NCBI GenBank assembly: GCA_033439295.1
Contig: JAVTLE010000011.1
Span: 1,178,082-1,242,081 of the forward strand
Length of the DNA stretch: 64,000 bases
DNA from: Deuterostichococcus epilithicus
Taxonomy: Eukaryota; Chlorophyta; Trebouxiophyceae; Prasiolales; Stichococcaceae
Direction of reading: 5' to 3'
The notes beneath the pieces were generated by a model, which saw nothing but the letters and a program-made list of their open reading frames with translations, did no database searches and was not told where the DNA came from. The position numbers and the translations under genes were made by a program. Shown here piece by piece: positions 21,305-44,100 of the stretch; within the stretch, counting starts at the first letter, position 1, and the number at the start of each line of letters is the position of its first letter.

Positions 21305-23242
21305 GCTGTGGCTCCACATTGTTCGACAGTGGCCCATCGCTGCGGCCAGCAGCAAGAGCCAGGGCGCCGAGCGACCCTGCCGCCGCCAGGCCATCTGCTG
21401 CCGAGCAGGCTGAAGGAGCGGCCACCGACTCGACGAGGCCATCACCGTGACGCACGTCTGCCTGTGCCGCCGCCTGTAGCACGCTATGCCGGTACTCCAT
21501 GCTTCCTGCTGCCGCCGGCCCATCCGCCACCGAATGCAGCTGGTCGCCAGCTACTACCGCAGGCGCTGCATTGCTGCCAGAAGCTGGCTGGAGCCCGTCT
21601 ACATGGGCGCTGGCGCCCGGCAGTGGCACCGTGCCGCTGCCGTCTGCTGCACGGCGCGGCGAAAGTCTCCAAGCCAGCTGCTCTGCTGGGGTTGGTGCCG
21701 GCTGGCTGGGCGCCTGCCGAGGCTCCGCCGTCAGCTGAGCTGCAGGTGCCAGCGGCGCTCCCCTGCGGCCAGGCGCTGCACCGCCGTGCACTGGCTCCTT
21801 CAGCTCGCTTTCCGGCGTCGTAAGTGGAACAGCAGCCGCCGCCGCTGCTGCCGGCTCTGCTGCTGCCGGTTGTTCTGCCGCTGCGATGACACTTGACTCG
21901 GGCACTGATGCATAAGGCAGCGCCGCTATGTGTGCCGCTGGCGGCGCCACTGCCGAGCCTGGCGGCACCTCCGTCGCTGCGGTTGCTGACAGGCCAGCTG
22001 CCGCCGGCTCTGCTGCCGTTTCGCCAGGCACACTCGCGACTTCGACATCTGCCAGTTGTGCGTGTGCTTTTGCATGGACACGCCCGCGCATCAGGTGAAA
22101 CTGGGCCGTCTCACCCATCACCAGCGACAAGCTTGTCGCTGCGGCGGCTAGGGTTGCCTCTGCTGACAGCAATGGGCTGCCTTGCCCCGATCGCACAGCC
22201 GCCTCAACGGGTGCCACGGCGCCAGCCAGGGGATCGGCGCGAGCCTGAGGCGCCAGTACAGCTGGCGCCTCTGAACCTGCGACCGCCATCTCCCGCGCGG
22301 TGCACTTGGCTGCACTGTCTGTCTCCGCTGCTGGCAAACTTCCTGTTGCCGCCTCTGCCGCCATGCGCAAGGTGCAGCCCCTGTCGGTGTCAGCATGCGG
22401 CTGTGCTGCGGGCAGCTGTGTTGCATCCGCGCCCGGCAGGGCAGCGTCCGGAGCTGCAGGCAGCACCGCGGGCTGCACGGCGAGCCGTTCTGGGGTGTTT
22501 GCCACCGATAGCGGCTCTGCTGTCACGCCTGCCAATGCCTGTGCGCCGCGTGCAGCGTGTGGTCGTCGCAGCGCCGCTTGCGCCGTTGACACAGCTGCGC
22601 TGCCAGGCGCTTCCGGCTGCGCTGCTGCCATGCAAGCAGGCGGCGGCAGGTTGCTGGCTGGCATCGGCTGCTTCGTCCGCTGCATGTCAGGCGGCGCTGG
22701 CTGTTGCCTCGCTGCCGGAGGCGCCTCAGCCAGCTCGCCACGAGTAAGCGGCCACAGCTGCCGCGCCGGCTGAGCGGCATGCAGCGCTTCGCGAGCGCCA
22801 CTGTCTGGAGGTGCCCCATCCACAGCGCCAGTGCTTGCTGCCACACTACCGCTTCTGGCAGTGCCAGCCGCAACCGACCCGCCAGCTGCTATCGAAGAGC
22901 ACTCATCGTCCTGTGGCAGCGAAGATTGGAGCTTGCAGTACCGTTGCACCACAACATGAGCTTGTAGAACATGTGAACGCAGATCATCCAGGTACGGCAG
23001 CGTCTGCATGCCGCTGTGCATCTAAAAGTCACCAAGATCGATCGTGGACTACCACTCTCGTTCAGCCGATTCATGCAAACACATTCTATCCCCCACGGTT
23101 GTTGTTTATGTCTACCTGGTGCAGGTGCACGCCGAATGTGGCGTCAATTCTGGACTGGATTGATGCGCCGATGAAGACGCGCAGCAGCAGGGACACCACG
23201 GCACAATTATTTGCCAGCAGCCACAGCACCAGGTTCAGCAGC
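19764..23242 (-). CDS. Large low-complexity protein with polyQ tract and one hydrophobic segment
   Basis: Minus-strand spliced gene of unknown function. The exon 23242-23116 (acceptor cggacag, donor ccag-gtagac) encodes a hydrophobic stretch, LLNLVLWLLANNCAVVSLLL RVFIGAS read in two pieces, probably membrane-spanning. A very long exon (about 23003-20568) begins LPYLDDLRSHVLQAHVVVQR and continues for about 800 residues rich in Ala, Pro, Ser and Gly, including an 11-Gln tract at about 21303-21270. It ends AENTVRFVHSWTLGEGSG. An exon near 20414-20245 reads NEASEIKIDPAEYLALHARI, and the last exon ends at TGA 19764-19766 with basic KPGWWARLKRRGSLKRP and LRRSLSRRPRRS. No known domain was identified. 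The start is not resolved; 23242 is only the first exon border that could be supported. Confidence 0.5.
21270..21303 (-). repeat. CTG/CAG trinucleotide repeat (polyglutamine)
   Basis: About eleven uninterrupted tgc/ctg units on the plus strand encode consecutive Gln residues on the minus strand within the long exon of the low-complexity gene. Length is likely polymorphic. Confidence 0.85.
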
Positions 23243-24053
23243 CTGTCCGCAGCGCCATCCACGCTTCTGCATGGCGCACATGCTTGTGATATGGAGCTTG
23301 CATGCGAGGGCGATCGCGGCGCCACAGCCGCAGATGTTCATGGAGTCTGGAACATCTTACTGGCAATACGTACCGCATTGCGGATGGCGCAGGCGGGTCT
23401 GACGAGAGTGCTGTCGGCTGACGTCAGTCTGCAAGGTGGTGAGCGCCGGCAGAAGCTTTCTGAAATAGGAAAAAGTTTCAAAGGCGCTGATGAGCTCAGG
23501 CAGGCAGTCCGAAGGACTTGCACGCTCGACGCAAATCGCTGGAGCCAGCTTCTCCGCCGGGATGATCACTCCCGGAAAGTGTGGTTGGCTTGCCACCCTT
23601 CTTCAAACTTTGTGGAGTGCAGGCCAGGCTACTTTTGAACAGGATAGGACGGGCAGAACGGAAACAACGGCCGCTAACAAAACCCATCACGCTGCAGTGA
23701 AGAGGGGAGAGACGCATGCTGGGGACGGTTTTGATCCTGGGTGGCCGGAATTCCTGCTCGAATGTTTGCACGCAGAGCAGGCAACGGCGTCCAGCAACGT
23801 GACCGTGCACACGCTTGACCGACCCCGCCTGGGTGCATACCACCCGCTCGCACTTTGGTTCTCGTTTCCTTAGTTGCGGGGACAGTAGGCGTCCAGCAAC
23901 GCTGCCTCGCAAAAAATAAGGCCACACCCACTGCCAAACAGACCACCACAATCGTCCCGCGCCTGCACACCCTGCTGTTGAGTGCCGTCAGCCGCCGAAT
24001 GTGACGGCACTACGAGAGCAACAGAAACTTCCCCCATGCAATGAGATACAACC
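23243..24053. other. Region between two minus-strand genes, unresolved
   Basis: Lies downstream of the USP stop and upstream of the low-complexity gene, so it should hold the USP 3' end and the promoter or first exons of the next gene. Minus-strand readings such as LISAFETFSYFRKLLPALTT (around 23480-23420) may be coding, but no family was recognised. Nothing else was supported. Confidence 0.35.
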
Positions 24054-34130
<10,077 letters not shown>

Positions 34131-35671
34131 GCCGGCCTGGTCAGCGTGCGCACAGACCCACTATGCAGCCTTCGCAACTTCCATCCGTTCACGAGCCCAA
34201 CGTCCCGGGCACGTAAAGACTGATTCCGGATGCTGGATGCGCTTTTTCTCCGCAAATGAGTGAATGCTAGCACAGTGGCACTTATTTTAGCGCACAATGT
34301 GGCAGTGTGCGCCCTGTACTCACTCTTAGCTCACAAAACCCTACCGCACCAGGGTTTGGTCTCCTGGTTGCAGTCTGGGAATGAACAGGCCTTTTGCCAG
34401 CCTGGGATGCCACATGTCACCTCGTGGACGGAAGAGCCCGCCTCATCCTCACCCAGCACCGCTAAGCATCCAGGCCTAGCAGCGCTGGTGGACACATCGG
34501 CGGTTTTTAAGGCGGCCTGCTTCTGAGCTGCCAGGGATCCGTGGGCGGCGGGGCACCCGGGACGGTCGTCTAGGCGCCTGGAGGGGCTTCAGAGGTGATC
34601 CTTGGCAGCCCCTTAGCGCGTGAACGTCCAAAACTCAGAGCAGCCTTGGCAACAGATTGTCCCATGCCCCAAAAGCAGCATGGGGCAGATGTTAGGCAGA
34701 CAGGTCTGCGGGCCCAGGCCAGCTGGCGTTCGCAGGAGAGTCGATTTGGATAAGGGGCGGTGAAGCCTTGCAAGCTCTGCCGTGCTGTACTCGCGGTCTC
34801 GTTGCCTTGGCGGCGACTATCTGCTGTACGCCTGCTAAATCCAGCGTATAGAGAGCTGAGCGCCCGATGGGCGGCCAGTCCAAGCCGCCAGGCGGCTATC
34901 AACCGCAGGAAGCAAGGGCCGGGATTCATGAAGTCTGTCGCGCAGCGTGCATAGCTTCCCCGCGGCCCGGCAGCTTGCGAGATTGCGCAATCTGCCTGCA
35001 GGTAGTTTCCAGAAGCCGCCGGGTTAGAGCGCTGCGGACGCGCCAGCGTCGTACTGACAGTCCTTGTAATGGCAGTGTGGGCAAACGCGTCTCGCAATCG
35101 GACAGCGCAGGTTCCCCGGCAGTGTGCTTCCGAAGTCGGAAGCTCGGTCGGAAGCAGAGCCTCCAGCAAGGCAGCGAACAATTGCAGGCGGAAATTGCAG
35201 CGGCTTCCGTGTTTGGGAGGGTGGGGCTTGCGCAAGTCGCGGCATGACAGAACGCACAGCACAATGGCACGCTGCCGAGTGCTGCAGCACATTTCTTTTG
35301 TGCCATACCGAAGCCAGCCCTGACAGTTGCGTATGACATCTGCAGAGGCAGGCTCCTGTTGGTTGATCGCCTGATGTGCCTTCTGCTGCAGCACGGGAAG
35401 GCGACTTGCGAGTGCGCACAATCTACCTCGCAATTTGAATGGTCGCATGGCGGACAGCGAGCATGTGAAGGGCGGTGGCGAAACTGGTGGATCGGGCGCC
35501 AACAAGCAGCACGAGGTGCAGAGCGCGCAAAGAAATCAAGGCCAGTCGTCGCGACCGCCATGCACAGCTGAACTTTCCTTGGCGGAGGTGCATTTCGTTG
35601 CACCTACGCAGCCAAACGCTGTCTACACAACGTCGAGCGACATCCTGCCGTCATGTCTGCAGGCCAGCGCC
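34131..35671. promoter_or_regulatory. Divergent promoter region, USP / AP2 factor
   Basis: About 1.5 kb between the USP start (34130, minus) and the AP2 start (35672, plus). Two long overlapping open frames run on the minus strand (34570-35505 and 34926-35603), but they have no recognisable domain and irregular composition. An in-frame upstream ATG at 35447 and a possible acceptor before 35662 suggest a 5' untranslated exon and intron for the AP2 gene. No specific regulatory element was identified. Confidence 0.45.
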
Positions 35672-38600
35672 ATGGCGCCCGGCTCGGCGAAGCCAACAGT
35701 GGCAACGCCCAAGCGACGCCCGGCAAAGCGCAAGGCCAGCAATTCCGAGGACGGCGACTTCGAGCCTAAGGCGCCCAAGCCTCAGTCGTCTCCATACATC
35801 GGCGTCACCAAGGTGGCTTGAATGGTAGCGGCGACCTGACCTTAGAATTTGCCCACCCGCGGGAAACCGACTGCCGCCAGCATGCTGCCTCATGTGTGAT
35901 TGTTGATTCAGTCGCAGCCTGTGCAATGCTGGGACATGTGCATGGCTGCTTTGAGGACCGCCATTGCGAGTGTTTGAAAGGCATGAAAGATCACTGACGG
36001 GGGTTCTCTGGTGCTACAGTACAAGAGGACCGGGCGCTTTGAAGGTGGATGATACTTCTTCTCGCGTCAACGTTGATCTTACTGCTGCTGAGATGGGCTC
36101 GTTCGAGAATGCCAACTGGTGCTGGACGCTTACGCACACACCACCAGATTCTGCATTGAGATGATGCAATGCGTGGCTCGCAGCCCACGTGTGGAACAGC
36201 AACACAACGGCGCCCTCGGCATCCGGCAAGAAGGGGCGGCAGCTTCACCTGGGCTCCTTCCATGACGGCGAGCGCGCTGCTCGGTGCGCTGCCCGCTACC
36301 CTGACTTACTGCTCCCTGTCACCCGCGGCTTTTGCAGTTTGCAGCTCCTGCGACCTGCAGACAATGCGCCGCTGTCAGTGGTCTGCCTCATCCAAGTGCA
36401 CAGTGCTTTGATGCCGGCATGCCGAGTGTCGGGCACGCGCCTCAAGAGTGCCCTGATGTCTCAGGCAACTGCAGCACCGCCTTCTCTGTGAAGTTCATTC
36501 GGAGTTTGCGGACAAACTGCTGCAGGGCGTATGACATGGCGGCCCTGAAGCTAAAGGGCTACGACCGCGCCAACACCAATTTCCCCAAGGACCAGTACCG
36601 CGACGAGCCTTTCATGATCGTCCGTCGTTCCATGCCACTCCGGCCTCCCGCCGGCTGTCAGCCACTGGATGAATAGCACCTCCGCACCTTTTGCATGCAT
36701 CCCAGGGCTGCGCCTGGTGCCGGCGGCTGCGTCAGCGCCTGGCGTACCCAAGTCGAGGCATCATGTGTGAGCCGCCGGCGTACTGACGCATTGCACCTGC
36801 AAATGACAGCCGATGCTTGCATTCCACCCAGGAGAACGAGCACCTGCCCTTGGACGACTTCGTGCTGCGCCTGCGCAAATGGGCCCAGGTGCGCCAATTT
36901 GCCGCCATGTGCTGCACATGCGCCACTTGCAACGGATTCTGAGAGCTTTGACACAGGTAGCGGTTGTTGCGAACCTGAGGGCTGCGTCCTCAGTTCAAGC
37001 TGTCTCTTAACCATTTGAGACCAGATGAAATGCGTCTCGGAGGGTGGCACTGTCCTGCCTGCCAAAGGTTTGAGCAGGTGCTGCTGTCACAACTCTTTGC
37101 GATCAGGGTGGTGCGCCGGCAGCTGGCGCCGAGGGAGGAGTCGGCACACGAGGAGCCGACGGGCCTGCTGCCACAGCACCGCAGAATCAGGCAGGCGCTG
37201 CCCTCACGGACGCTGTCTGACCTGGCTCGAGCTTGTGCGAGTGCAGCTGACGCCGAGGGAGGAGTTGGCGCACAACGAGCGGGCGGGCCTGCTGCCGCAG
37301 CGTCGCCTGCGCGCAGTCCACCCCGAGGCCCTCAACCCGCACCACCCCTACGGGCCAGGCGGCTACCAGCACCCGCCGCCGGGGGGTGCGCCTCCTGCCC
37401 TGTGGTGAAGACTGTCCTGCTTGACCACTGCAGCCCCCATGGCCATGGACCCGCATTATGACAACCCTGCGGTTCTGGCGGCTACCAGCAAACCCGGCTG
37501 GGCGGTGCGCTTCGGCCTTGCGAGAAACTCGGTCGATCCTGTACAATCATTGCATCGTGTTCTCCTGATGCCCATCGTCTGTTGCATCGCCGATGTCAGC
37601 TCCCCGCCTGGCCGTGGTGCTGCAATTAGGGAAGGTGAGCGGCGTTGAGGAAGGGCTTACATGCATCAGCACGGCACAGGCTGCAAAGAGTTCCTTCGGC
37701 GGCGCTGATGGGGTGTCCGCCAGGAAGTCTCCTCGGAATCTACACTCAGATCTGCCCCTTGTCTCCTGCATCGCTCCGCCATTCGCTTAAGGTGTGAGAG
37801 CAAGGGCTTGGACCTGTGAATCAAGCTTCAGGCTGAGCTCCAGAGGCACTGCACATGCAGGCATGCACGGGCACCCGCACTTACACCACCAGCTGGGGCC
37901 TCCGCCGCCGCTGCTGGGCGGCGAGCACTACTCCTCCCGCCGCGGAGCCGCCGACCTCTACGGCGGCTCCCCCAAGGTGGCTCCGCGCCTTCTTTCCTCT
38001 GTTCCTCATGCCGTCCTTGTGCCTCATCAGCAGCGACGGGGTGATGCATGTGATGTCCCAAGAAAATTGGAGTCACCAAGCATGGAACGGCTGATGTTGC
38101 AACACTCGCCTCAGAGCTCAGACAAGTTTGCCACTCAAGGGCAGTCTGCCAACCTTGCGTTTCACGCCAGATGGAGTAACAAGGCTGGAGCCAAGCCAAG
38201 TCAAGCCGAAGTACAACCTCTCTGCCAGCTGTCTGGCCGTGGCAAGCACGCCCACGATCTGCAGCAGTGGCAGTCGTAGAGCTAATATCCCCCGAGGCTT
38301 GCTAGTCTGCAGCGTGGCTGGTGCACAGGCGCAGGACCCGGCGGCGTACTGGCATGCGGGCAGCCGGCCGAGCCTGCAGTCGCTGGAGCAGGGCGGCCCG
38401 ACGACCTCTGAGCTGTGTGACTACCTCCGTGCCGAGCTGGAGCACAACCAGGTTTGCTTTCAGATCATTGGACAGCCTAGGATTGAGCGTTCAGTGAGTA
38501 CAGGCAGTTGCAGCAGCAGAAATGCAGCAGAGAACCAACCTGTCGAGGATCCGCCAACGAAGTTGAGTCGAGTCCTCAGATGTAGTGGTCGATTGAATGG

Positions 38601-40305
38601 GGGCAAGGCAGATCAAGGCATCCATATTACCGAGCAGTCGCCAGCAGGACGCCTGGCAGCGGTGAAGCGCATACATCACGTGATGCAACATACTATCCTG
38701 TGCGAGCCTTGGAATCCCGAATTGCAGGCTATGGACGAGGCGGCGGCGCGCCACCAGCGGACGTCGCAGCGCTACGGCAGCCCGCCCGCCTTTGCCGGCT
38801 GGCCATCCTCAAGTGCACCATGTTCTCTTCGTCTATTACTTCACGAAACGTGCTCCTTGCACGCGCATCCGAGTGCCCCGACCTGCCTCACTGCTGCTGC
38901 CAACATGCTGCAGGAAAACGTCGTGCAAGCTCAGTCCAGGGAGTGAATATGCACGCTCAGGTTCGAGCACAACATCAGGACGCCAATCTCAGCTGCCTGC
39001 GCTGTGGACCCCCCGGGCTCTGATGACTTGCACATGCATTGCTGCAGGGCAGCTGAGCGACGTGGACGAGCTGACGCGTGCGGCGTCGGGCGGCCGCCAC
39101 AGCGGGCTGCGCCCCTCGCCGCCGCCTCAGCTGCTGACACCCACCTCGCAGCAGGCGCGGCTCTTCGATCCGAGTGCTCGAGTCAATGCCGTATTCATGG
39201 GCGCCAAGGCGCCTGCTGAGGCCGGGTGGCTCCAACGGTAGCAGACGCGGACTGTGGCTGGAGTTCGTGTTGCTGGCGTTGAGACATCAGGCTCCTGACG
39301 AGCTGCAGTGCCTGGGGCAGGGCGCACACCACCACGGAGGAAGCGACGAGTGGGGCGGCCCTCCGGGGTGGGGCCCCAGCGCCTACCTCGCCGCAAAAGC
39401 AGGTGCGAGTCCGAGCATGCAAAATCACGACGGCTCGCCTTCGCCCTGTGCTTTGCATTGCAGCTGAGCAAGCGGCAGCCAGCGCTGCTGCACTGCAAAT
39501 GCTGCCTGCGAAACGGCAGGCTGCGAAAGTGGCATGCCCGGCAGATGCGCCACGCCCGGAAACACATGGGCAGTGACCCAGGCGCCAGCAGTTTCTCGTA
39601 GCAGACAGGAAGCATGCATCCAGGACAGCTGACAGCTCAAATATTGGCGGTCAAGTGAATTCTGCGTAGGGGACTGGCACGGCCTGGCGGCGGCGGGGCA
39701 GCGCCGCTTGGGGGCGGCCTCCGGTGCCAGCGGCGAGCCGCAGGGTGGGCGCTCGGGTGTGGTGAGCTACCTGCCGTCCGAGGCGCCGTACCCGCGGCCG
39801 CACTCGCCCGACGCGTCGCCCCGCCTGCTGCAGGTATTGCTACAAGGACTAGTTTTGAACGTTCGTGCAGTGAACGTCCTTCTGTGGCTGACCCTGCACA
39901 TGCCCCTCGACTGCACCTCTCCCCGCCAGCGGCATCGCGCCACTGCCCCTGCCTACTCCCCTTGGACATCGACACCCCCGAGGAGATGGTTTTCACTGCG
40001 CCGCGCGCAGCCCGGCGCGGTCAAGACCTGACGGTGCGTCCTGGCCTCCACTGCAGGGAGGGTTGTACGAGCTGGGTGGCCCGCAGGACCCGTCGACTTA
40101 CGGGGACCCGGCGGCGGCGCGGCAGCAGCTGCCGCCGCCGCCCGTCACGCTGCAGCATGCGCAGCTGGCTGCGGCGCGCGCCTCCAGGGGGGAAGCGGCG
40201 TCAGCAGCCGCGGCGGCGGCCGCCTCCCAGGTTGCGGGCGCCGGCGACCGAGTTGATGTCACAGGCAACTTCCTGGCAGCCGACATTGGCGGATACTTCA
40301 GCTGA
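35672..40305 (+). CDS. AP2-domain transcription factor
   Basis: Multi-exon plus-strand gene. The ATG at 35672 (gcgccATGGCG) opens a basic Lys/Pro-rich N-terminus (KRRPAKRKASNSEDGDFEPK), then exon-spanning AP2 pieces: SSPYIGVTK, YKRTGRFE (about 36017-36044), HVWNSNTTAPSASGKKGRQL with HLGSFHDGERAAR, and AYDMAALKLKGYDRANTNFP (about 36529-36590). Together these form one AP2/ERF DNA-binding domain of the long, AP2/ANT-like type, with the RxYDxAA and NFP elements intact. The remainder is low-complexity: ENEHLPLDDFVLRLRKWAQ, a Gln/Arg segment, His/Pro- and Ala-rich exons, ending ADIGGYFS with TGA 40303-40305. It acts in the nucleus on target promoters, which are unknown. A longer N-terminus from ATG 35447 is open and in frame, but the acceptor-like ctgcag before 35672 favours the shorter start. 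Confidence 0.88.
37105..37311 (+). repeat. Exon segment duplicated in tandem in the AP2 gene
   Basis: Positions 37105-37188 and 37229-37311 are diverged copies. They read VVRRQLAPREESAHEEPTGL then LPQHRR, and LVRVQLTPREELAHNERAGL then LPQRRL. The unit carries internal gtgcg and gcag sequences that can act as donor or acceptor. The protein may contain one or both copies. Confidence 0.8.
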
Positions 40306-41179
40306 CTGAGCCTCTGGCTGCGCAATGCTGTGATCGCCGGCCGCTGCCTCAGGTAGGGCTGTGGAGCTCATGTGAGCCTCTGCAGCGGCAGACAAGCAAG
40401 AGAGGGATCAGAGACCCGGAGTTGGGAGGCTGCATGGGGGCAGGGTCGATTTGTTGCAATTTGTGCGCTGCAACGAAGTGATCCTCAGCACTTCTCAGCG
40501 ATTTCCGGGCTCCGCCCGCAGATGTCACGGGCGGCAGCGAGCCGTGAACCTCCCCCGAGGGGCCAGCCTGGGTCGACAGGCGGCCGGGGTTGCGCACTGC
40601 CGAGTCCTTCCCAGCTACCTATCCAGTAGACTGAGCAAGTTGCTGTTGGCAGTAGTGTGCTGTTGAAGCCAGCGGCATCTAGGAAGAGGTGCCCTGAGCG
40701 TCCGATGGCACTGCTGTTGGCGGGTCGCATACCTAGACGATTTTTGTTATGGAAGTTGCATGGGTGGGGTGGGCCTCTCAGCGTCAGCACTGCGATGGGG
40801 CCTGCCCCTGGCGGCGGCACCCCTGAAAGACAGACGAGTACTGCCGCCCCGGTTCACTACTATTTGCATGCGCATTTCGCTGTAGCTACGCAGATGTATG
40901 TGTTCGTGTGATTTGCGCCCGGTTAGTTGCTTTGCATGCACTCGATGCCGCCGCGCAGCCACCAGGCAGCTGGCATTGCTGCTTTTGCCGGCATTGGCTG
41001 CTCTCGTTGGAAGTCTGTCTCTACAATTGCAACAGGCTCCAGCACATTTACTCGGGTCAGATTTTCGTAAACCATGTCTTGATCGGAATCAAGATGTAAT
41101 AGTTGCCGCACGGGTGCAGCTGCCATCACGTTTGCCTGTTGTGTTCGAAGCAGGGGCTCTCACCCTTCGCCCTGCCATC
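40306..41179. other. Convergent 3' flank, no gene seen
   Basis: Between the AP2 stop (40305) and the AP endonuclease stop (41180, minus). The 40500-40610 part is GC-rich and may fold. No coding family, tRNA cloverleaf or repeat was recognised. A TGTAA occurs at about 41095, far from the AP2 stop. Confidence 0.4.
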
Positions 41180-44100
41180 TCAGCTTCCATCTACAGCGCC
41201 AGCAAGCTCTCCTGCCGCGCCACCATCCTCCTCGGCGCAATCCTTCAGCACCAGCCCAATGGGCACATGATCGCTGCAGGGCAGCCAAGACAGTGAGGGC
41301 GCTGAGATGACTCTTTGACACCCCACCCCCCACCCCCTCCATCAGGCGCAGCCAGTGGGCCAGTTTGCATCGAGTGGGCTGTTCTGAGTTGACAACGATA
41401 CTGCCAGGCTGTATCTACTGGCCTTTCCACAAGTGAAAGACAAGATACACACCTGCCCATCACATGGGTAAGGTGGTAGCAGTCGTGCACTTTCTGCGCC
41501 AGCTCCTCAGAAACCTGCGTTACGCAAGTGTTTCAGAGCTTATCACAGGGAGGTAGCCCCGCTGGGATGGCTGCATGCCTGATGCAGGCTTCGACGGTGG
41601 CGGCTGCATGCATCAAGACGCTGCGTTGGCCCAAGCCCCCTCGACCACTCGTGTTGCCTTCGCAGCAACTCTTCAAGCAAAACAAAACCTTTCGTGTATC
41701 CGAGGCTGCAGGGCGGCACGGTGCCGCACCAGGTAGTAGTCGAGGCGCCAGCCCTTGCCCTTGGCGCGCATGCCAAAGCGGTGGCTGAAGTAGGTGTATG
41801 CCACCACGCCCGGGTGCTGCGCCCGGAAAGCGTCCACGAGCCCCGCCTCTGTGTAGCAGGCGCTGAAGGATTGCCGCTCCTCCTGCGGCAGGGTTTTGTG
41901 CTAAGAAAGCAGCGGCGCAGAGACGGAGGCAGTTCGAGGCTCTTCGAAGGGCAGCTGCCCGTGCTGCGCACGAAAGGCGCCCACCAGACATGACCCCTCT
42001 GTAGGCGCTGTACGACTGCCGATCCTCCTGCGGCACGCTGGACACGCGCAGCGGTTCAGCAAGCCAGGACAGCATCACCCTCAGCCTCGTGCGCTGGAGC
42101 CAGTGCGCTACAGGAACCTTCCAGCTTGCGTGACAGGCGCACAGTGGCTGGAGCTGCAGCTGGCGGCAGTGCCGTGGAGCGGCCGCCACGCGTGATGCCA
42201 CGCGTGGGCATCGGGACACCGCCCAGGTGTGAAACTGTGGAGACAGAAGGTTCCTTGGGGCCACGAGGGCAGCGGGGCGTGCCTCTGTGAAGCCGGCAGA
42301 CCGCAGGTTGCGCTTGGGCTCGTGGATGTCGATCTCCTGCGCGCGTGCCCGACAGACAGGTGCTCGAGTCTCGATCTGCTTGAGCTTCGATGTGCCTGAG
42401 TTTTCGACAGTCCGACACCAGATGCGCTCTGGCGGTGTAGTGCGCTCTGACAGCTGCACAAGTGCTCCGACATCGCACAGGACGCCGTCGCGGCAGAGCA
42501 GAGCAGTCACGGTGCAGTCGAAGGGTGGCCGACAGAACGAATCTGATGTGATGTACCTTGTGAGCGCAGTTCAAGTCGCCGGTGATGATCACGGGCTTTC
42601 CAGACCGCTGCCGCAGCCGCCGCACAAAGGCAGTGAAGTCGGCGTCCCACCGCGCAGTGCGGTACTCTAGCCGCCTGAGTCCCTCCCCTGCATTGCACAG
42701 TCGCAAGGCACAGCGACTCGGAACCGACTCGTCGAAGCCCATCGGCAGCCGGGCGCACTCTTGCCTGTGCAAGAGAGAACTTGTCAGTCGTGTGCCGCTC
42801 AGACGCATGCCAGGGAACCCGTTGCCNNNCCCTCCCGCCCCACAACCTGCGATGAGAGTGCGACTCGTCGACCTGGCCAGGGGTGCGCACCGCTGTTTGG
42901 CGTGTACACATTGGTGAGGAAGAAGTGGGGGAACTCGGCGGTGACGACGCGCCCCTCCTGGTCGTGGTCCTCCACGCCCAGCCCATGCTGTATGCTGAGC
43001 GGCGCCTCCCTGCGCACCATACAGCAGCAGGTTGAGCAGACTATATACAGAACCTCCTGGTCGTGGTCCTGTACACGCTCAGTCCATGTTGTGTGCTGAG
43101 CGGTCGCCTCCCACCGCCCCCATGCGACAGCAGGCTGAGTGAACTCTTCACAGAACCTCCTGGTCGTGTTCCTCCATGTTTCAGCCCGTGGTGCACCGTC
43201 AGTGCCACTCAGCCACAGAAGTGATCGCTGATTTTGGTGTCCTTCGCACGGCTCGCACGGCTGTCGGAAGCATCCCGGCAGGGACGTTTGCCGGCAACTG
43301 CGCACCTGCTGGTGATGACGGTGCTGGAGTAGCCCTTCACCACGGTGGAGCTTGTCGTGAGCGATGAAGGCCAAGTGGCAGAGCGCACTGGCTGATGACA
43401 GCGGTGCCGCAGAGACAAGGGGGAAAGGGGATCAATGGCGGCGGCGGCGCAGATGGAAAGACGGCGCACCGGCTGATGATGGCGGTGCCCGAGTATCCCT
43501 TGAGGACGGTGGAGCAGTTCCAGGCGTGCGACCAGCCGCCGAGCCCCACCTCCGCCTGCGCGCCCTCCACATGCTGCTCCTGCAGCTTGGTCTCCTGCAA
43601 GGCAGAAGTGTCCACACGTGTAGACGTGTCCAAGTAGTTGAGCCCCGCCTCTGCCTGTGTGCACACCACATGCTGTTCCTGCAGCTTCGCCTCCTGCGAG
43701 GCAGAAGTCGCCACATGCTGTTCCTGCAGCTTCGTCTCCTGCGAGGCAGAAGTCGCCACACGTGTAGACTTGATCCCAGTCAGAGCAACATGCAAGCACC
43801 AGAATAATGAATAGGTAAACACGGAGGGAGGAGCTGGCTGTTCGGGGGCGGTGGCTGTGGGGACTGAGCAGCAGCTGTTGCAAAAGGCATGCCAGGCTCA
43901 TGCTCAACGCAGAAGCTCTTGTTGAGACCTTAGGGGCTAAGGGCCACCTGCAGGCAGATGATGCTGGCGCGCTCCGCTTGCACAAGGTCTCTCAGAGCAC
44001 CCGGCTCCTGCGAGCGCCGAGGATCGCCCTTTGGGCTCGCATTTGCTTGGAGATGTCAAATGCGAGGCTACTTGTATAGCCAACGTGCATGCTGATGAAT

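Noticed and set aside
20503-22773. Several plus-strand open frames of 150-315 codons
   Set aside because: They are antisense shadows of the long Ala/Pro-rich minus-strand exon; the polyQ codon run and the splice borders support the minus strand.
34570-35505. 311-codon open frame on the minus strand between USP and AP2 genes
   Set aside because: No recognisable domain, composition unlike the neighbouring proteins, overlaps a second open frame (34926-35603) in another phase, and lies where two divergent promoters are expected.
42953-43762. Repeat clusters in the AP endonuclease considered as a CRISPR array or satellite
   Set aside because: Units differ between clusters, each matches the adjacent exon, spacing is irregular and copies are diverged; this is a eukaryotic gene.
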